Source: Lonsdalea britannica (GTDB lineage Bacteria > Pseudomonadota > Gammaproteobacteria > Enterobacterales > Enterobacteriaceae). From it: a stretch of DNA of 11,115 nt. This document shows positions 1 through 7,588 of the stretch, one piece after another. Positions within the stretch are counted from its first letter, which is position 1; every line of letters begins with the position of its first letter. Both the position numbers and the translations under genes were made by a program. Below the pieces are notes generated by a model. It worked only from the letters and a program-made list of their open reading frames with translations, was not told where the DNA came from and searched no databases. The stretch is from positions 1 through 11,115 of the forward strand of contig NZ_CAMKXG010000105.1 of NCBI RefSeq assembly GCF_946477055.1, in the 5' to 3' direction.

Positions 1-634
1 TGACAAAACGGCTGTCGCGCAGCACCCGCAGCATACCTTCGCGCATGGGCGTCCGGGTGGTGGAGATACGATAGGCGGGCAGCAGCCAGGCATTTGTGCC
101 CGCCGCCAGCAGGAACATGAAAGCGCCGACCCAGCACACAACGTTGAAATTATATTGCATCAGCCAACTGCCGAGCAGCGCGCCGGTCACGGATCCCGCC
201 GTATCCTGCATCAGCAGCAGGGAGAAGAAACGCCCACGTTCGCTGGGACGGGTCAGCTTAATGACCAGCGCGGTGCGCGGCGGGTCGAATAACGTGCCGC
301 CGAGTCCCGAGAGAAAACAGGAAAACATCAGTACCAGCGGCGTGGTGGCCAGCGCCATGCAGATGAACCCCGCCGAGCGCATCAGCATGCCGGTAATAAT
401 CATCGGCTTGGCGCCGAACCGGTCGGCAATCGCGCCGCCGAAGATCCCCAAGCCCTGCTGGGTGAGCTGACGCAGCCCTAATGCGGTGCCGACCGTGAGC
501 GCGGCCCAACCCATTTGGTCGACGAATCGGATGGATATCAGGGGAAACACAACGAAAAACCCTAAAATCACCAGCATGTTATCAAGCAGAATGAAATATT
601 TACCCAGGCTGCGCGCCTGCGTCATCAAAGGCAT
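1..634 (-). CDS. mdtH: Multidrug efflux MFS transporter MdtH, 5' part (runs off the left edge)
   Basis: Reading the minus strand from the ATG at 634 gives 211 codons that align without gaps with the N-terminal half of E. coli MdtH as I know it, including [10 protein letters not shown] near residue 11. MdtH is an inner-membrane, proton-driven exporter of the major facilitator superfamily, linked in E. coli to quinolone resistance. The MFS motif A is visible at residues 66-77 ([12 protein letters not shown]), in the loop between helices 2 and 3. Several hydrophobic segments flank it. The family is about 400 residues, so roughly half the gene is missing beyond the window edge. The start is chosen because it gives the same N-terminal length as E. 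coli MdtH; the upstream ATG at 644 is out of frame and the ribosome binding site is weak. It is divergent from rimJ, as in E. coli. Confidence 0.95.
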   Translation of the reverse strand, partial: MPLMTQARSLGKYFILLDNMLVILGFFVVFPLISIRFVDQMGWAALTVGTALGLRQLTQQGLGIFGGAIADRFGAKPMIITGMLMRSAGFICMALATTPLVLMFSCFLSGLGGTLFDPPRTALVIKLTRPSERGRFFSLLLMQDTAGSVTGALLGSWLMQYNFNVVCWVGAFMFLLAAGTNAWLLPAYRISTTRTPMREGMLRVLRDSRFV

Positions 635-942
635 GTTGCACCATCACGAGAAGAAGGAATCACCACGCGTTCATTCTCTCGCCAATTGATGAATGGCGAT
701 AGGTTACATAGAGATAATATTTTTTTATCGTCAGACGCTGTTCGGCGTGGGGCTGCGAGAATTGCAGGCGTAAACGTACGCTAATTGCGCGATAACCCGG
801 TGATTACGCGGTTACGCTGATGCAGTCAACGCGGTTTATAGTAAGCTTAACGTCATGTTTATCCGCTGATTGCTGGCGGATAGCCGTTGGGTTGGTTCCA
901 TAAACATAATCGATTAATTACCCCGAACCTGAGGGAAGAAAA
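635..942. other. mdtH-rimJ divergent intergenic region
   Basis: This 308-bp gap separates two divergent genes. It holds an AT-rich core near 715-730 with a TATTAT box on the minus strand that could serve mdtH, but no convincing -35 accompanies it. A perfect 7-bp inverted repeat lies at 860-882 in what is probably the rimJ leader. I see no small gene, RNA gene or mobile element here. Confidence 0.6.
860..882 (+). repeat. 7-bp inverted repeat upstream of rimJ
   Basis: TATCCGC (860-866) and GCGGATA (876-882) are perfect complements around a 9-nt spacer, about 60 bp before the rimJ start. It could be an operator or a leader hairpin. There is no U tract, so it is not a classical terminator. Confidence 0.4.
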
Positions 943-1527
943 ATGTTTGGCTATCGTTCCACATCTGCCACGGTCCGTTTGACGACAGACCGGCTGGTGA
1001 TACGTCTGGCTCATGAACGTGATGCCTGGCGTCTGGCGGATTATTACTCGGAAAACCGCGATTTTTTGAAACCCTGGGAGCCGGTGCGAGATGCCAGCCA
1101 CTGCTATCCTTCCGGCTGGCAGGCGCGTTTAAGCGTGATCACCGATATGCAAAAACAGAGCAGCGCATTCTATTTTTTACTGCTTGATCCGAACGAAACT
1201 GAAGTGCGCGGCGTTGCCAACTTCAGCAATATTCTGCGCGGATCTTTCCATGCCTGTTATCTGGGGTATTCGCTCGGGCAGAAATGGCAGGGGCAGGGGT
1301 TGATGTTCGAGGCGCTGAAAGCGGGCCTGCGTTATATGTTTGTTCAGCAGCGTATGCACCGCATCATGGCCAACTATATGCCGCACAATCACCGCAGCGG
1401 CGGACTGCTGGCGCGTCTGGGCTTCGAAAAAGAGGGGTATGCCCGAGATTACCTGCTGATCGACGGCGAATGGCAGGACCACGTGTTAACCTCGTTGACC
1501 AACGATCGTTGGGCCATGCGCAAGTAG
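943..1527 (+). CDS. rimJ: Ribosomal protein S5 N-alpha-acetyltransferase RimJ
   Basis: The 194-residue product has the same length as E. coli RimJ and matches it along its whole length. RimJ is a cytoplasmic GNAT-fold enzyme that transfers acetyl from acetyl-CoA to the N-terminal alanine of ribosomal protein S5, and has also been linked to 30S subunit assembly. The acetyl-CoA pyrophosphate-binding motif A is seen as QKWQGQG at residues 113-119. The conserved blocks [10 protein letters not shown] (41-50) and [11 protein letters not shown] follow the family. The ATG at 943 has a strong Shine-Dalgarno sequence, GAGGGAAG, a few bases upstream. In E. coli yceH and mviM come next; here the next gene is murJ, so that part of the neighbourhood has been lost or moved. 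Confidence 0.97.
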   Translation: MFGYRSTSATVRLTTDRLVIRLAHERDAWRLADYYSENRDFLKPWEPVRDASHCYPSGWQARLSVITDMQKQSSAFYFLLLDPNETEVRGVANFSNILRGSFHACYLGYSLGQKWQGQGLMFEALKAGLRYMFVQQRMHRIMANYMPHNHRSGGLLARLGFEKEGYARDYLLIDGEWQDHVLTSLTNDRWAMRK

Positions 1528-1563
1528 CGGGTCGGGCGTTCAGAACTGTCGCAAAAATCAGCG

Positions 1564-1598
1564 TGCTCAGTCACTTCTGCGGCTTAGCGCGCTGAGCA
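1564..1598 (+). repeat. Inverted repeat after rimJ
   Basis: TGCTCAG (1564-1570) and CTGAGCA (1592-1598) are perfect complements around a 21-nt GC-rich spacer in the rimJ-murJ gap. No T run follows. It may be a weak terminator or a stability hairpin for the rimJ transcript. Confidence 0.4.
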
Positions 1599-1714
1599 GA
1601 GGCACCAACCGGTAGCTTTTGCCCGCACAATGCGTAGACTAGGCGCACCCAAGAGGCGTGTACGGCTGGACGGCTGTTTGCGCCATTCTCTTCCCCGGTA
1701 TTCAGAACACTCGC

Positions 1715-3250
1715 ATGAATTTACTTAAATCACTGGCTGCGGTCAGTTCAATGACAATGCTTTCGCGCCTGCTGGGCTTTGTGCGTGACGCTATCGTCGC
1801 CCGCGTTTTTGGTGCGGGTATGGCGACCGATGCCTTTTATGTCGCCTTCAAACTGCCCAATCTGCTGCGTCGTATCTTCGCTGAAGGCGCCTTTTCGCAG
1901 GCTTTCGTCCCCATTCTGGCCGAACACAAGAGCCAGCAGGGAGAAGAGGCCACGCGCACGTTTCTGGCGTATATCGCCGGGATGCTGACGCTGGTGCTGA
2001 CGCTGGTCACCATTGCTGGCATGCTGGCCGCGCCCTGGGTGATTATGGTGACGGCTCCTGGGTTTGCCGAAACACCGGAGCGTTTTGAACTCACCTCCTC
2101 GCTGCTGCGCATTACGTTCCCGTATATTTTGTTGATTTCGCTAACGTCGATGGTCGGATCGGTGCTCAATACCTGGAACCGTTTTTCGGTGCCCGCTTTT
2201 GCGCCGACGCTGCTCAATGTCAGCATGATCTTTTTTGCTCTGTTCGCTACGCCGTACTTTCATCCACCGGTGCTCGCGCTGGCCTGGGCCGTGGTAGTCG
2301 GCGGCGTGTTGCAGCTGGGCTATCAACTGCCGCACCTCAAGAAAATCGGTATGCTGGTCTTACCGCGGCTCAAATGGCGCGATCCCAGCGTCGCCCGCGT
2401 CATGAAGTTGATGGCACCGGCGATCCTCGGTGTGTCGGTGAGTCAGATCTCGTTGATCATCAACACGATTTTCGCTTCTTTCCTGAGTCAGGGGGCGGTG
2501 TCATGGATGTATTACGCCGACCGCCTGATGGAGTTCCCCTCCGGCGTGCTGGGCGTCGCCTTGGGGACTATCCTGCTGCCATCGCTGTCGAAAAGCGCGG
2601 CCAGCGGCAATCACAAAGAGTATTCCCATTTGATGGACTGGGGACTGCGACTCTGTTTCCTGCTCGCGTTACCAAGCGCGGTGGCGCTGGGGCTGTTGGC
2701 GAAACCGCTGACGGTGTCGTTGTTTCAATACGGTAAATTCAGCGCGTTTGATGCGGAGATGACGCAGCGGGCCTTGGTGGCGTACTCCATCGGCCTCATG
2801 GGGCTGATCGTGGTGAAAGTGCTGGTGCCGGGATTTTATGCACGACAGGACATCAAAACGCCGGTGAAGATCGCGTTGGTGACGCTGGCGCTGACGCAGC
2901 TGATGAACCTGGCGTTTATCGGCCCGTTGCAGCATGCCGGACTGGCGTTGTCGATTGGTCTGGCCTCGTGCATCAACGCCGCGCTGCTGTTTTGGCAGTT
3001 GCGCAAGCAGCAGATCTTTCAACCGTCACCGGGCTGGACCGGTTTCCTCGTGCGGCTATTGCTGGCGGTGGTGGTGATGTCGGTGACGTTGCTGGCGCTA
3101 AACCAGTTCATGCCGCCGTGGGATCAGGGCGGTATGACGGTGCGTATCTTGCGGTTGATGGTGATGGTGATCGCTGGCGCCGGGGCTTACTTCGTTACGC
3201 TGGCGTTGATGGGATTTCGACCAAAAGATTTCTCGCGCCGCAGCCTCTAA
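1715..3250 (+). CDS. murJ: Lipid II flippase MurJ
   Basis: MurJ (formerly MviN) is the essential inner-membrane flippase that moves lipid II, the undecaprenyl-linked peptidoglycan precursor, to the periplasmic face. It belongs to the MVF branch of the MOP superfamily and has about 14 membrane helices. The product from the ATG at 1715 is 511 residues, the length of E. coli MurJ, and starts [15 protein letters not shown] as the family does. The essential charged residues known from E. coli are present: R18, R24, D39 and R52 in the first helices, and the [10 protein letters not shown] segment holding R270 and E273. The frame stays open upstream to a GTG at 1658. That would add 19 residues absent from the family, so 1715 is preferred despite a poor ribosome binding site. 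The gene converges with argS. Confidence 0.97.
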   Translation: MNLLKSLAAVSSMTMLSRLLGFVRDAIVARVFGAGMATDAFYVAFKLPNLLRRIFAEGAFSQAFVPILAEHKSQQGEEATRTFLAYIAGMLTLVLTLVTIAGMLAAPWVIMVTAPGFAETPERFELTSSLLRITFPYILLISLTSMVGSVLNTWNRFSVPAFAPTLLNVSMIFFALFATPYFHPPVLALAWAVVVGGVLQLGYQLPHLKKIGMLVLPRLKWRDPSVARVMKLMAPAILGVSVSQISLIINTIFASFLSQGAVSWMYYADRLMEFPSGVLGVALGTILLPSLSKSAASGNHKEYSHLMDWGLRLCFLLALPSAVALGLLAKPLTVSLFQYGKFSAFDAEMTQRALVAYSIGLMGLIVVKVLVPGFYARQDIKTPVKIALVTLALTQLMNLAFIGPLQHAGLALSIGLASCINAALLFWQLRKQQIFQPSPGWTGFLVRLLLAVVVMSVTLLALNQFMPPWDQGGMTVRILRLMVMVIAGAGAYFVTLALMGFRPKDFSRRSL

Positions 3251-3265
3251 GCCTTAGCAGCATTC

Positions 3266-3297
3266 ACACCCTCGGCGGGTTCGCTCGTCGCGGGTGT
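3266..3297 (+). terminator. Probable 3' hairpin of murJ with UUCG tetraloop
   Basis: The stem pairs ACACCC (3266-3271) with GGGTGT (3292-3297). After one mismatch it continues through CGGCGGG/CTCGTCG, with two G-U pairs, and is closed by a UUCG tetraloop at 3280-3283. It begins 16 nt after the murJ stop. Only ATT follows, so it may stabilise or protect the 3' end, or act as an imperfect terminator, rather than being a textbook intrinsic terminator. Confidence 0.5.
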
Positions 3298-3374
3298 ATT
3301 AACCCTTCGTCAGACTGACCCTGCTTCTCTTCGCCACACCCATTCCTAATGAAATGACATATTGGTCTCAATAC

Positions 3375-3559
3375 CACCGGGTAAACCCTGTCGGTAGGGA
3401 TGGGTCGATGGGTATCAACGTCGCTTGGATTTGGTTGGGGACAAGAGAAGGGTGCAACACGCCACCACCACTCACCGGGTAAACGCGATGGGGGGAATGG
3501 AGCTTTGGGTACCGAAGTCGCTTGAATAAGGTCTGGGCAAAGGAAGGGGGATACACGCC
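3375..3559. repeat. Tandem pair of an imperfect element of about 88 bp
   Basis: Copy 1 spans 3375-3463 (89 bp) and copy 2 spans 3473-3559 (87 bp). Both begin CACCGGGTAAAC, share GTCGCTTG near the middle and end ACACGCC. They align along the whole length with only about two single-base gaps and scattered substitutions. The copies are clearly diverged, so the duplication is old or the two copies arrived separately. The element resembles no IS end, tRNA or REP/ERIC sequence that I can recognise. On the minus strand both copies are open in the same frame. Confidence 0.75.
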
Positions 3560-3580
3560 GCCTTTGAGGAAGACGGCGTG
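3554..3580 (-). terminator. Hairpin at the 3' end of argS
   Basis: CACGCCG (3554-3560) and CGGCGTG (3574-3580) pair perfectly around a 13-nt spacer that itself contains a CCT/AGG pair. On the minus strand it begins 10 nt after the argS stop, where a terminator would sit, but a C-rich run follows instead of a U tract. It overlaps the end of the second repeat copy. Confidence 0.4.
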
Positions 3581-3590
3581 GAGGGAAGCG

Positions 3591-5321
3591 TTACATCTTC
3601 TCGACAGTCTGGATGCCCAGCGTGTCCAGACCCTGCTTCAGCGTCTTGGAGGTCAGCATCGCGAGTTTCAGACGGCTCTGGCGTTCAGCCTCGTTCTCGG
3701 CATTCAGGATCGGGCAGTGCTCGTAGAAACCGGAGAACTGACCGGCCAGATCGTACAGATAAGCACACATCACATGCGGCGTACCGTCGCGCGCCACGGT
3801 CGTAATGACTTCTTCGAACTGCAACAGACGCGTTGCCAGCGACTGTTCGCGCTCGTTGGTCAGCACGATTGGCTGGGTCAGGCTGGCTTCATCGACACCG
3901 GCACGCTTGAAGATAGACGCGACGCGGGTGTAGGCATACTGCATGTAAGGCGCGGTATTACCTTCGAATGCCAGCATGTTGTCCCAGTCGAAGACGTAGT
4001 CGGTGGTGCGGCTCTTGGAGAGGTCCGCATATTTCACTGCGCCGATAGACACGACATTCGCCAGCTCGGCCACTTCGTCCTGCGGCATCTCCGGGTTTTT
4101 GTCGGCGATCAGCTTCACCGCGCGTTCGTAGGCTTCATCCAGCAAATCCGCCAGCTTGATGGTTCCGCCGGAGCGGGTTTTGAACGGCTTGCCGTCCTTG
4201 CCCAGCATCATCCCGAACATGTGATGTTCCAGGCTCACGCTTTCGGGGATGTAGCCCGCTTTGCGGACGATGGTCCAGGCTTGCGTCAGATGCTGATGCT
4301 GACGGGAGTCGATGTAGTAAAGGACGCGATCGGCACCCAGCGTTTCGTAGCGATATTTGGCGCAGGCGATGTCCGTCGTGGTGTACAGGTAGCCGCCGTC
4401 TTTTTTCTGGACGATCACGCCCATCGGATCGCCTTCCTTGTTTTTGAATTCATCAAGGAATACGACCGTGGCGCCTTCGCTTTCGACTGCCAGACCTTTG
4501 GCTTTCAGATCGGCGACAATGCCCGGCAGCATGTCGTTGTACAGGCTTTCTCCCATGACGTCGTCTTTGGTCAGCGTGACGTTGAGTCGGTCATAGTTGC
4601 GCTGGTTCTGGCTCATGGTGATATCCACCAGCTTGCGCCACATGGTACGGCAATATTCGTCGCCGCCCTGCAGTTTCACCACGTAGCCGCGAGCGCGTTC
4701 GGCGAACTCTGCGTCAGCGTCATAATGCTGTTTTGCTTCACGATAGAACGCTTCGAGGTCGGACAGTTCCAATTCGCCTGCGTTTTCGTTCTGCACTTTC
4801 TCCAGAAACGCGATCAGCATGCCGAACTGCGTGCCCCAGTCGCCGACGTGGTTAGCGCGGATGACATTATGGCCGAGGAATTCGAGCGTTCTTACCGCCG
4901 CGTCGCCGATAATGGTGGAACGCAGGTGGCCGACATGCATCTCTTTGGCCACGTTCGGCGCGGAGTAATCGATGACGATGGTTTGCGGTTCTACCGGAGA
5001 CACGCCCAGTTTCGGACTGGTCAGCACTTGCTCTAACTGTGCGGCCAGCCACTGAGGATCGAGGAAGATATTGATGAAGCCGGGACCGGCGATTTCAGTT
5101 TTGGCGGCGATTCCTTCCAACTGCAGCAGCTGAACCACTTTTTCCGCCAATTGACGGGGAGGCATGCCTAATTTTTTAGCCACGGCCATCACGCCGTTAG
5201 CCTGATAATCACCAAATTGCGCTTTTGCCGATTGGCGAACCTGCGCTTCGCTGTCAGCGGGCGCGCCCGCCGCAACCAATGCCTGACGGACTTTTTCGGA
5301 AAGAAGAGCCTGAATATTCAC
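3591..5321 (-). CDS. argS: Arginyl-tRNA synthetase (class I)
   Basis: ArgRS charges tRNA-Arg with arginine in an ATP-dependent reaction in the cytoplasm. It is one of the few synthetases that need the tRNA to activate the amino acid. The 576-residue product is one residue shorter than the E. coli enzyme and matches it throughout. The HIGH signature appears as HVGH at 129-132 in [18 protein letters not shown] canonical KMSKS is absent, as in E. coli, where the equivalent loop reads [11 protein letters not shown]. The C-terminal alpha-helical anticodon-binding domain (DALR type) carries [19 protein letters not shown]. The start is GTG at 5321, supported by AAGG seven bases upstream and by the conserved N-terminus [14 protein letters not shown]. 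The argS, yecM, cutC grouping is also found in E. coli. Confidence 0.98.
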   Translation of the reverse strand: MNIQALLSEKVRQALVAAGAPADSEAQVRQSAKAQFGDYQANGVMAVAKKLGMPPRQLAEKVVQLLQLEGIAAKTEIAGPGFINIFLDPQWLAAQLEQVLTSPKLGVSPVEPQTIVIDYSAPNVAKEMHVGHLRSTIIGDAAVRTLEFLGHNVIRANHVGDWGTQFGMLIAFLEKVQNENAGELELSDLEAFYREAKQHYDADAEFAERARGYVVKLQGGDEYCRTMWRKLVDITMSQNQRNYDRLNVTLTKDDVMGESLYNDMLPGIVADLKAKGLAVESEGATVVFLDEFKNKEGDPMGVIVQKKDGGYLYTTTDIACAKYRYETLGADRVLYYIDSRQHQHLTQAWTIVRKAGYIPESVSLEHHMFGMMLGKDGKPFKTRSGGTIKLADLLDEAYERAVKLIADKNPEMPQDEVAELANVVSIGAVKYADLSKSRTTDYVFDWDNMLAFEGNTAPYMQYAYTRVASIFKRAGVDEASLTQPIVLTNEREQSLATRLLQFEEVITTVARDGTPHVMCAYLYDLAGQFSGFYEHCPILNAENEAERQSRLKLAMLTSKTLKQGLDTLGIQTVEKM

Positions 5322-5353
5322 CGGGTTACCTTACATTACAAATTAAGCCCCTG

Positions 5354-5382
5354 CTTATACCATATTTGGTCGATTGAGTCAG
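5354..5382 (-). promoter_or_regulatory. Predicted sigma-70 promoter of argS
   Basis: On the minus strand a CTGACT -35 (5377-5382) is separated by 17 bp from a TATAAG -10 (5354-5359), which is preceded by TGG in the extended -10 position. The predicted start near 5347 gives a leader of about 25 nt before the GTG. Inferred from consensus only. Confidence 0.6.
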
Positions 5383-5416
5383 CAGAGCTGCGGTGTCACA
5401 GGCTCATCGGGGAGCG

Positions 5417-5436
5417 CATGATGATGGTGCATCATG
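5417..5436. repeat. 7-bp inverted repeat upstream of argS
   Basis: CATGATG (5417-5423) and CATCATG (5430-5436) are perfect complements around a 6-nt spacer, next to a run of eight A residues on the plus strand. It lies between the argS promoter and the small gene at 5512-5631. Its role is unknown. Confidence 0.35.
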
Positions 5437-5511
5437 GTAAAAAAAACGTAGAGGAAATAAAAAGAAAACGGCCATACAGATAAATCTAAAAAAGAGAAAA
5501 CCAGAGGGTCA

Positions 5512-5631
5512 TTAACGCTTTTTATTTCGTCTGTCGGTAACCAAACGTGCGCTTTTCATGTTTTTAAGATGACGAAAGATAGCATAACCGGCTAATGCAA
5601 TTAATAAAACCGATACAATAAGTAGCGACAT
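5512..5631 (-). CDS. Small single-pass membrane protein, 39 residues, function unknown
   Basis: An ATG at 5631 on the minus strand opens a 39-codon frame ending in TAA at 5512. Residues 2-19 (LIVSVLLIALAGYAIF core) form one clear hydrophobic helix. The rest is strongly basic, with many Lys and Arg and the ending TDRRNKKR, which predicts a cytoplasmic tail and an N-out orientation. An AAGG Shine-Dalgarno lies nine bases before the start, and a GATAAT -10-like box lies further upstream near 5669-5674. The gene sits 190 bp upstream of argS in the same orientation and is too short for most gene callers. I do not recognise the family. Small proteins of this architecture often act as regulators or accessory subunits of membrane complexes, but nothing here identifies a partner. 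Confidence 0.6.
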   Translation of the reverse strand: MSLLIVSVLLIALAGYAIFRHLKNMKSARLVTDRRNKKR

Positions 5632-5881
5632 GATGAACGACCTTTTTATATCTTTTGGAATAACGAAATTATCCCTTTTATTGTTTATTCACAATGGGCG
5701 AAAGTGTATTTAAGATTACTCCCATGAAATATAGGAATATGCGTAAAAACAGCCAATTAAGAAGGTTATTTACGTCAGGGTTATTGTTGGCGATAAGCAA
5801 AAAAACATCATGGATATGACGAGGTTTCGTTAATTAATTAATCAGACTGATGATCTTAAACGATAAAAAAACAAACAAAAA

Positions 5882-5903
5882 ACTGACAATTGACTGACAA
5901 TTC
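5882..5903 (+). repeat. 11-bp tandem direct repeat in the yecM leader region
   Basis: ACTGACAATTG (5882-5892) is followed immediately by ACTGACAATTC (5893-5903), which differs only in the last base. The 11-bp spacing is about one helical turn, so two copies would face the same side of the DNA. It overlaps the candidate promoter at 5883-5911 and could be a repressor or activator site. Confidence 0.5.
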
Positions 5904-5911
5904 CGTTTAAA
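5883..5911 (+). promoter_or_regulatory. Candidate sigma-70 promoter of yecM
   Basis: CTGACA (5883-5888, five of six consensus bases) is separated by 17 bp from TTTAAA (5906-5911, four of six). Transcription would start near 5918, about 64 nt before the yecM ATG. The -35 lies in the first copy of the 11-bp direct repeat. Inferred from consensus only. Confidence 0.4.
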
Positions 5912-5981
5912 GCTGGATGCAGATGCTATCTCTCTGTAAATTAAAAAAGCACTTAACGTTAATGGAGGCATTTGAAAAAAA

Positions 5982-6554
5982 ATGGCGGCTAATACATCGC
6001 AACCGCTCCCGGCGTCATTAATGGCCGATCTGTCTCGTTTCGAGTCTGAGATGAACAAACTGGCCGAGCAGCTTTCGTTGGATATCGCGCAATTTGAGGC
6101 CGATCATATCTCCTTGCGTTGCCATCAAAACGCGACGGCGGAGCACTGGCGTGAGGCGCTGTTGGCGCAGGGCGCGACGTTGCTATCAGAAAACATGATT
6201 AATGGCCGACCCATTTGTCTGTTTATCTTGCCTCAGCCAGTGACGGTCGGGCCTTGGCAGATCGCATGCATCGAGTTGCCGTGGCCGGGGAACAAACGTT
6301 ATCCCCACGAAGGCTGGGAGCATGTTGAAGTGGTTTTACCAGGCGATCCGGCCACGCTTCATCAGCGCGCACTGGCCTGTCTCCCGGATGAGGCGCTGCT
6401 CACTCAGGGGATCCGGCTCAAATTCAGTCAGCCGCAAGGAGAGCAGGAACGCTTGCCTAACCCCACGCTGGCGGTCACCAACGGCACCGTCACCCTCAAG
6501 TTTCATCCTTTCAGCTTGCAGGATATCGTCGAGAGCGAGCGTGACGAACGCTGA
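5982..6554 (+). CDS. yecM: VOC-superfamily protein YecM
   Basis: The 190-residue product matches E. coli YecM (188 residues) most strongly through the blocks [10 protein letters not shown] (41-50), [11 protein letters not shown] (71-81) and the stretch [22 protein letters not shown] (98-122), and again near the C-terminus at LPNPTLAV. YecM has the paired beta-alpha-beta-beta-beta fold of the vicinal oxygen chelate superfamily and is thought to bind a metal, but no reaction is established for it. H42, H114 and E116 are candidate ligands by position only. The ATG at 5982 has a GGAGG 13 bases upstream, wider than usual; no better in-frame start exists. It is transcribed toward cutC, 131 bp away, and away from argS, which keeps the argS-yecM-cutC grouping. 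Confidence 0.93.
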   Translation: MAANTSQPLPASLMADLSRFESEMNKLAEQLSLDIAQFEADHISLRCHQNATAEHWREALLAQGATLLSENMINGRPICLFILPQPVTVGPWQIACIELPWPGNKRYPHEGWEHVEVVLPGDPATLHQRALACLPDEALLTQGIRLKFSQPQGEQERLPNPTLAVTNGTVTLKFHPFSLQDIVESERDER

Positions 6555-6624
6555 ACGCTATACTGTGCGCCACTTCATATCCTTTGATGTTGCTCTCCTC
6601 AAGAACAGTAACGCGGTGCCATAG

Positions 6625-6630
6625 TATAGT
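6625..6630 (+). promoter_or_regulatory. Candidate -10 box for cutC
   Basis: TATAGT at 6625-6630 resembles a sigma-70 -10 element. The base positions 17 bp upstream match -35 at only three sites. A start near 6637 would give a leader of about 50 nt for cutC. Weak evidence. Confidence 0.3.
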
Positions 6631-6685
6631 GACTCATTTATTCAGGGGCGCCATTGCTCCTGACCGCGACTTTAGGGAGGAACGT

Positions 6686-7444
6686 ATGCCTAAGCTGGAA
6701 GTATGCTGTTACAGCATTGATTGCGCGTTGACGGCCGAACGTGCGGGAGCCGACCGTGTGGAACTGTGCGCGGGCCTGCGGGAGGGCGGACTGACGCCGG
6801 GTTACGGTATGCTTCGTCAGGCGCGCGATCACCTGACGATCCCGGTGCATCCGATGGTGCGGCCGCGCGGCGGCGATTTTTGCTACAGCGCGACGGAATT
6901 CTCAGCGATTTTGTATGATATCGACCAGATCCGCGACCTGGGCTTTCCGGGGCTGGTTGTCGGGATCCTGGATGCGGAAGGGCATATCGATTTAGCGCGC
7001 ATGAAGCAGGTAATGGCGCATTGCGATGGACTGGCCGTCACGTTTCATCGGGCGTTCGATATGTGCTTCAACCCCCGACAGGCGCTGATGCAGCTGGCCG
7101 ATTTGGGCGTCTCTCGCGTATTAACTTCCGGTCAGCAGCAGAGTGCCGAAAGCGGTTTGCCATTATTGCGGGAACTTAATGCACTAGAGCGCGGTCCAAT
7201 CATTATGGCGGGATCCGGCGTGCGTCTGACGAACCTGCATAAGTTTCGCGCCAGCGGGATTAAAGAATTGCATAGCTCCGCCGGCCAGTGGTTGCCGTCC
7301 CCCATGCGATATCGCAAAGCCGGCGTCACTATGAGCGCCGATGTCGATGGCGATGAATTCCAACACTACTGCGTCGATGGCGACGTGGTGGCGGCGATGA
7401 AGATCGCACTGACCTCCGATCAGCACACGGCGCACGTCGTATGA
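6686..7444 (+). CDS. cutC: CutC family protein (copper homeostasis-associated)
   Basis: The 252-residue product matches E. coli CutC across its length, with the TIM-barrel signature blocks [15 protein letters not shown] (4-18), GADRVELC (21-28) and [15 protein letters not shown] (54-68), and the later THRAFDM-like and VLTSGQ segments. CutC is a cytoplasmic protein whose loss in E. coli was first tied to copper sensitivity. That phenotype was later attributed to loss of the small RNA MicL encoded in its 3' end, so the protein's own role is unsettled. The frame is open from 6584, but the ATG at 6686 follows an excellent GGGAGG six bases away and begins at the conserved N-terminus, so it is preferred. 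A sigma-E-type promoter lies inside the gene at 7171-7199. A strong terminator follows. Confidence 0.95.
   Translation: MPKLEVCCYSIDCALTAERAGADRVELCAGLREGGLTPGYGMLRQARDHLTIPVHPMVRPRGGDFCYSATEFSAILYDIDQIRDLGFPGLVVGILDAEGHIDLARMKQVMAHCDGLAVTFHRAFDMCFNPRQALMQLADLGVSRVLTSGQQQSAESGLPLLRELNALERGPIIMAGSGVRLTNLHKFRASGIKELHSSAGQWLPSPMRYRKAGVTMSADVDGDEFQHYCVDGDVVAAMKIALTSDQHTAHVV
7171..7199 (+). promoter_or_regulatory. Predicted sigma-E promoter inside cutC
   Basis: A perfect sigma-E -35 element GGAACTT (7171-7177) is followed after 16 bp by GTCCAA (7194-7199), one base from the GTCTAA-like -10. Spacing and order fit the RpoE consensus. In E. coli the MicL promoter also lies within cutC. The predicted start is near 7205. 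Confidence 0.7.
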
Positions 7445-7536
7445 TGTGACGCGATGTGCCTACCTTTGCCGCGCAGCATACTTCAGCAGGTTTGCTTGCG
7501 AGTACCAAGCCCCGGTGTGTTACCGGGGCTTTTTTT
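7205..7536 (+). ncRNA. micL: Predicted MicL envelope-stress small RNA (3' end of cutC)
   Basis: From the sigma-E promoter inside cutC to the U tract of the cutC terminator is about 330 nt, close to the roughly 308-nt E. coli MicL primary transcript. MicL is made under envelope stress, is processed to a short 3' form of about 80 nt, and with Hfq represses lpp, which encodes the major outer-membrane lipoprotein. In this window AGTACCA (7501-7507), just before the terminator stem, is complementary to the TGGTACT early in the lpp coding sequence as I remember it from E. coli. The promoter, position and terminator are seen in the sequence. The identity as MicL and the lpp pairing are inference. 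The 5' end is approximate. Confidence 0.65.
7508..7536 (+). terminator. Rho-independent terminator of cutC and micL
   Basis: A perfect 9-bp GC-rich stem pairs AGCCCCGGT (7508-7516) with ACCGGGGCT (7522-7530) around a 5-nt loop. A run of seven T residues (7530-7536) follows directly. On the minus strand the stem is followed by only two T residues, so it would serve the converging exporter gene poorly. Confidence 0.93.
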
Positions 7537-7588
7537 CGTCCATTCTCAGACAGCGAGCGTCCTGACTTAATCAGCGATCCCGCGGCGG

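Larger units (their letters stand above)
3251..3590. other. murJ-argS convergent intergenic region
   Basis: This 340-bp gap between two convergent genes is full of structure rather than genes. It holds a UUCG-capped hairpin just after murJ (3266-3297), two imperfect direct copies of an element of about 88 bp (3375-3463 and 3473-3559), and a 7-bp-stem hairpin beside the argS stop (3554-3580). An open frame of 62 codons runs across both repeat copies on the minus strand. I do not call it a gene, because it has no ribosome binding site and recalls no protein family. Confidence 0.6.
5632..5981. other. AT-rich divergent intergenic region before yecM
   Basis: This 350-bp gap is rich in A and T. 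It holds the presumed promoter of the 39-residue minus-strand gene, a TTAATTAATTAA tract near 5830, an 11-bp tandem repeat (5882-5903) and a candidate yecM promoter. A 41-codon plus-strand frame at 5694-5819 has no ribosome binding site and is not called. Confidence 0.55.

Noticed and set aside
1658..1714. N-terminal extension of murJ from a GTG at 1658
   Set aside because: It would add 19 residues that MurJ proteins do not have; the ATG at 1715 gives the exact family length.
3368..3556. A 62-codon minus-strand frame across the two repeat copies
   Set aside because: GTG start without a Shine-Dalgarno and no recognisable family; better described as open repeat sequence. Kept as part of the repeat finding.
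3522..5036. A 504-codon open frame on the plus strand antisense to argS
   Set aside because: It lies almost entirely within the strongly conserved argS gene and is a codon-bias shadow. Its translation recalls no protein family, and no ribosome binding site supports it.
5694..5819. A 41-codon plus-strand frame upstream of yecM
   Set aside because: No ribosome binding site at the first or the internal ATG codons, and no helix, signal or motif in the peptide.
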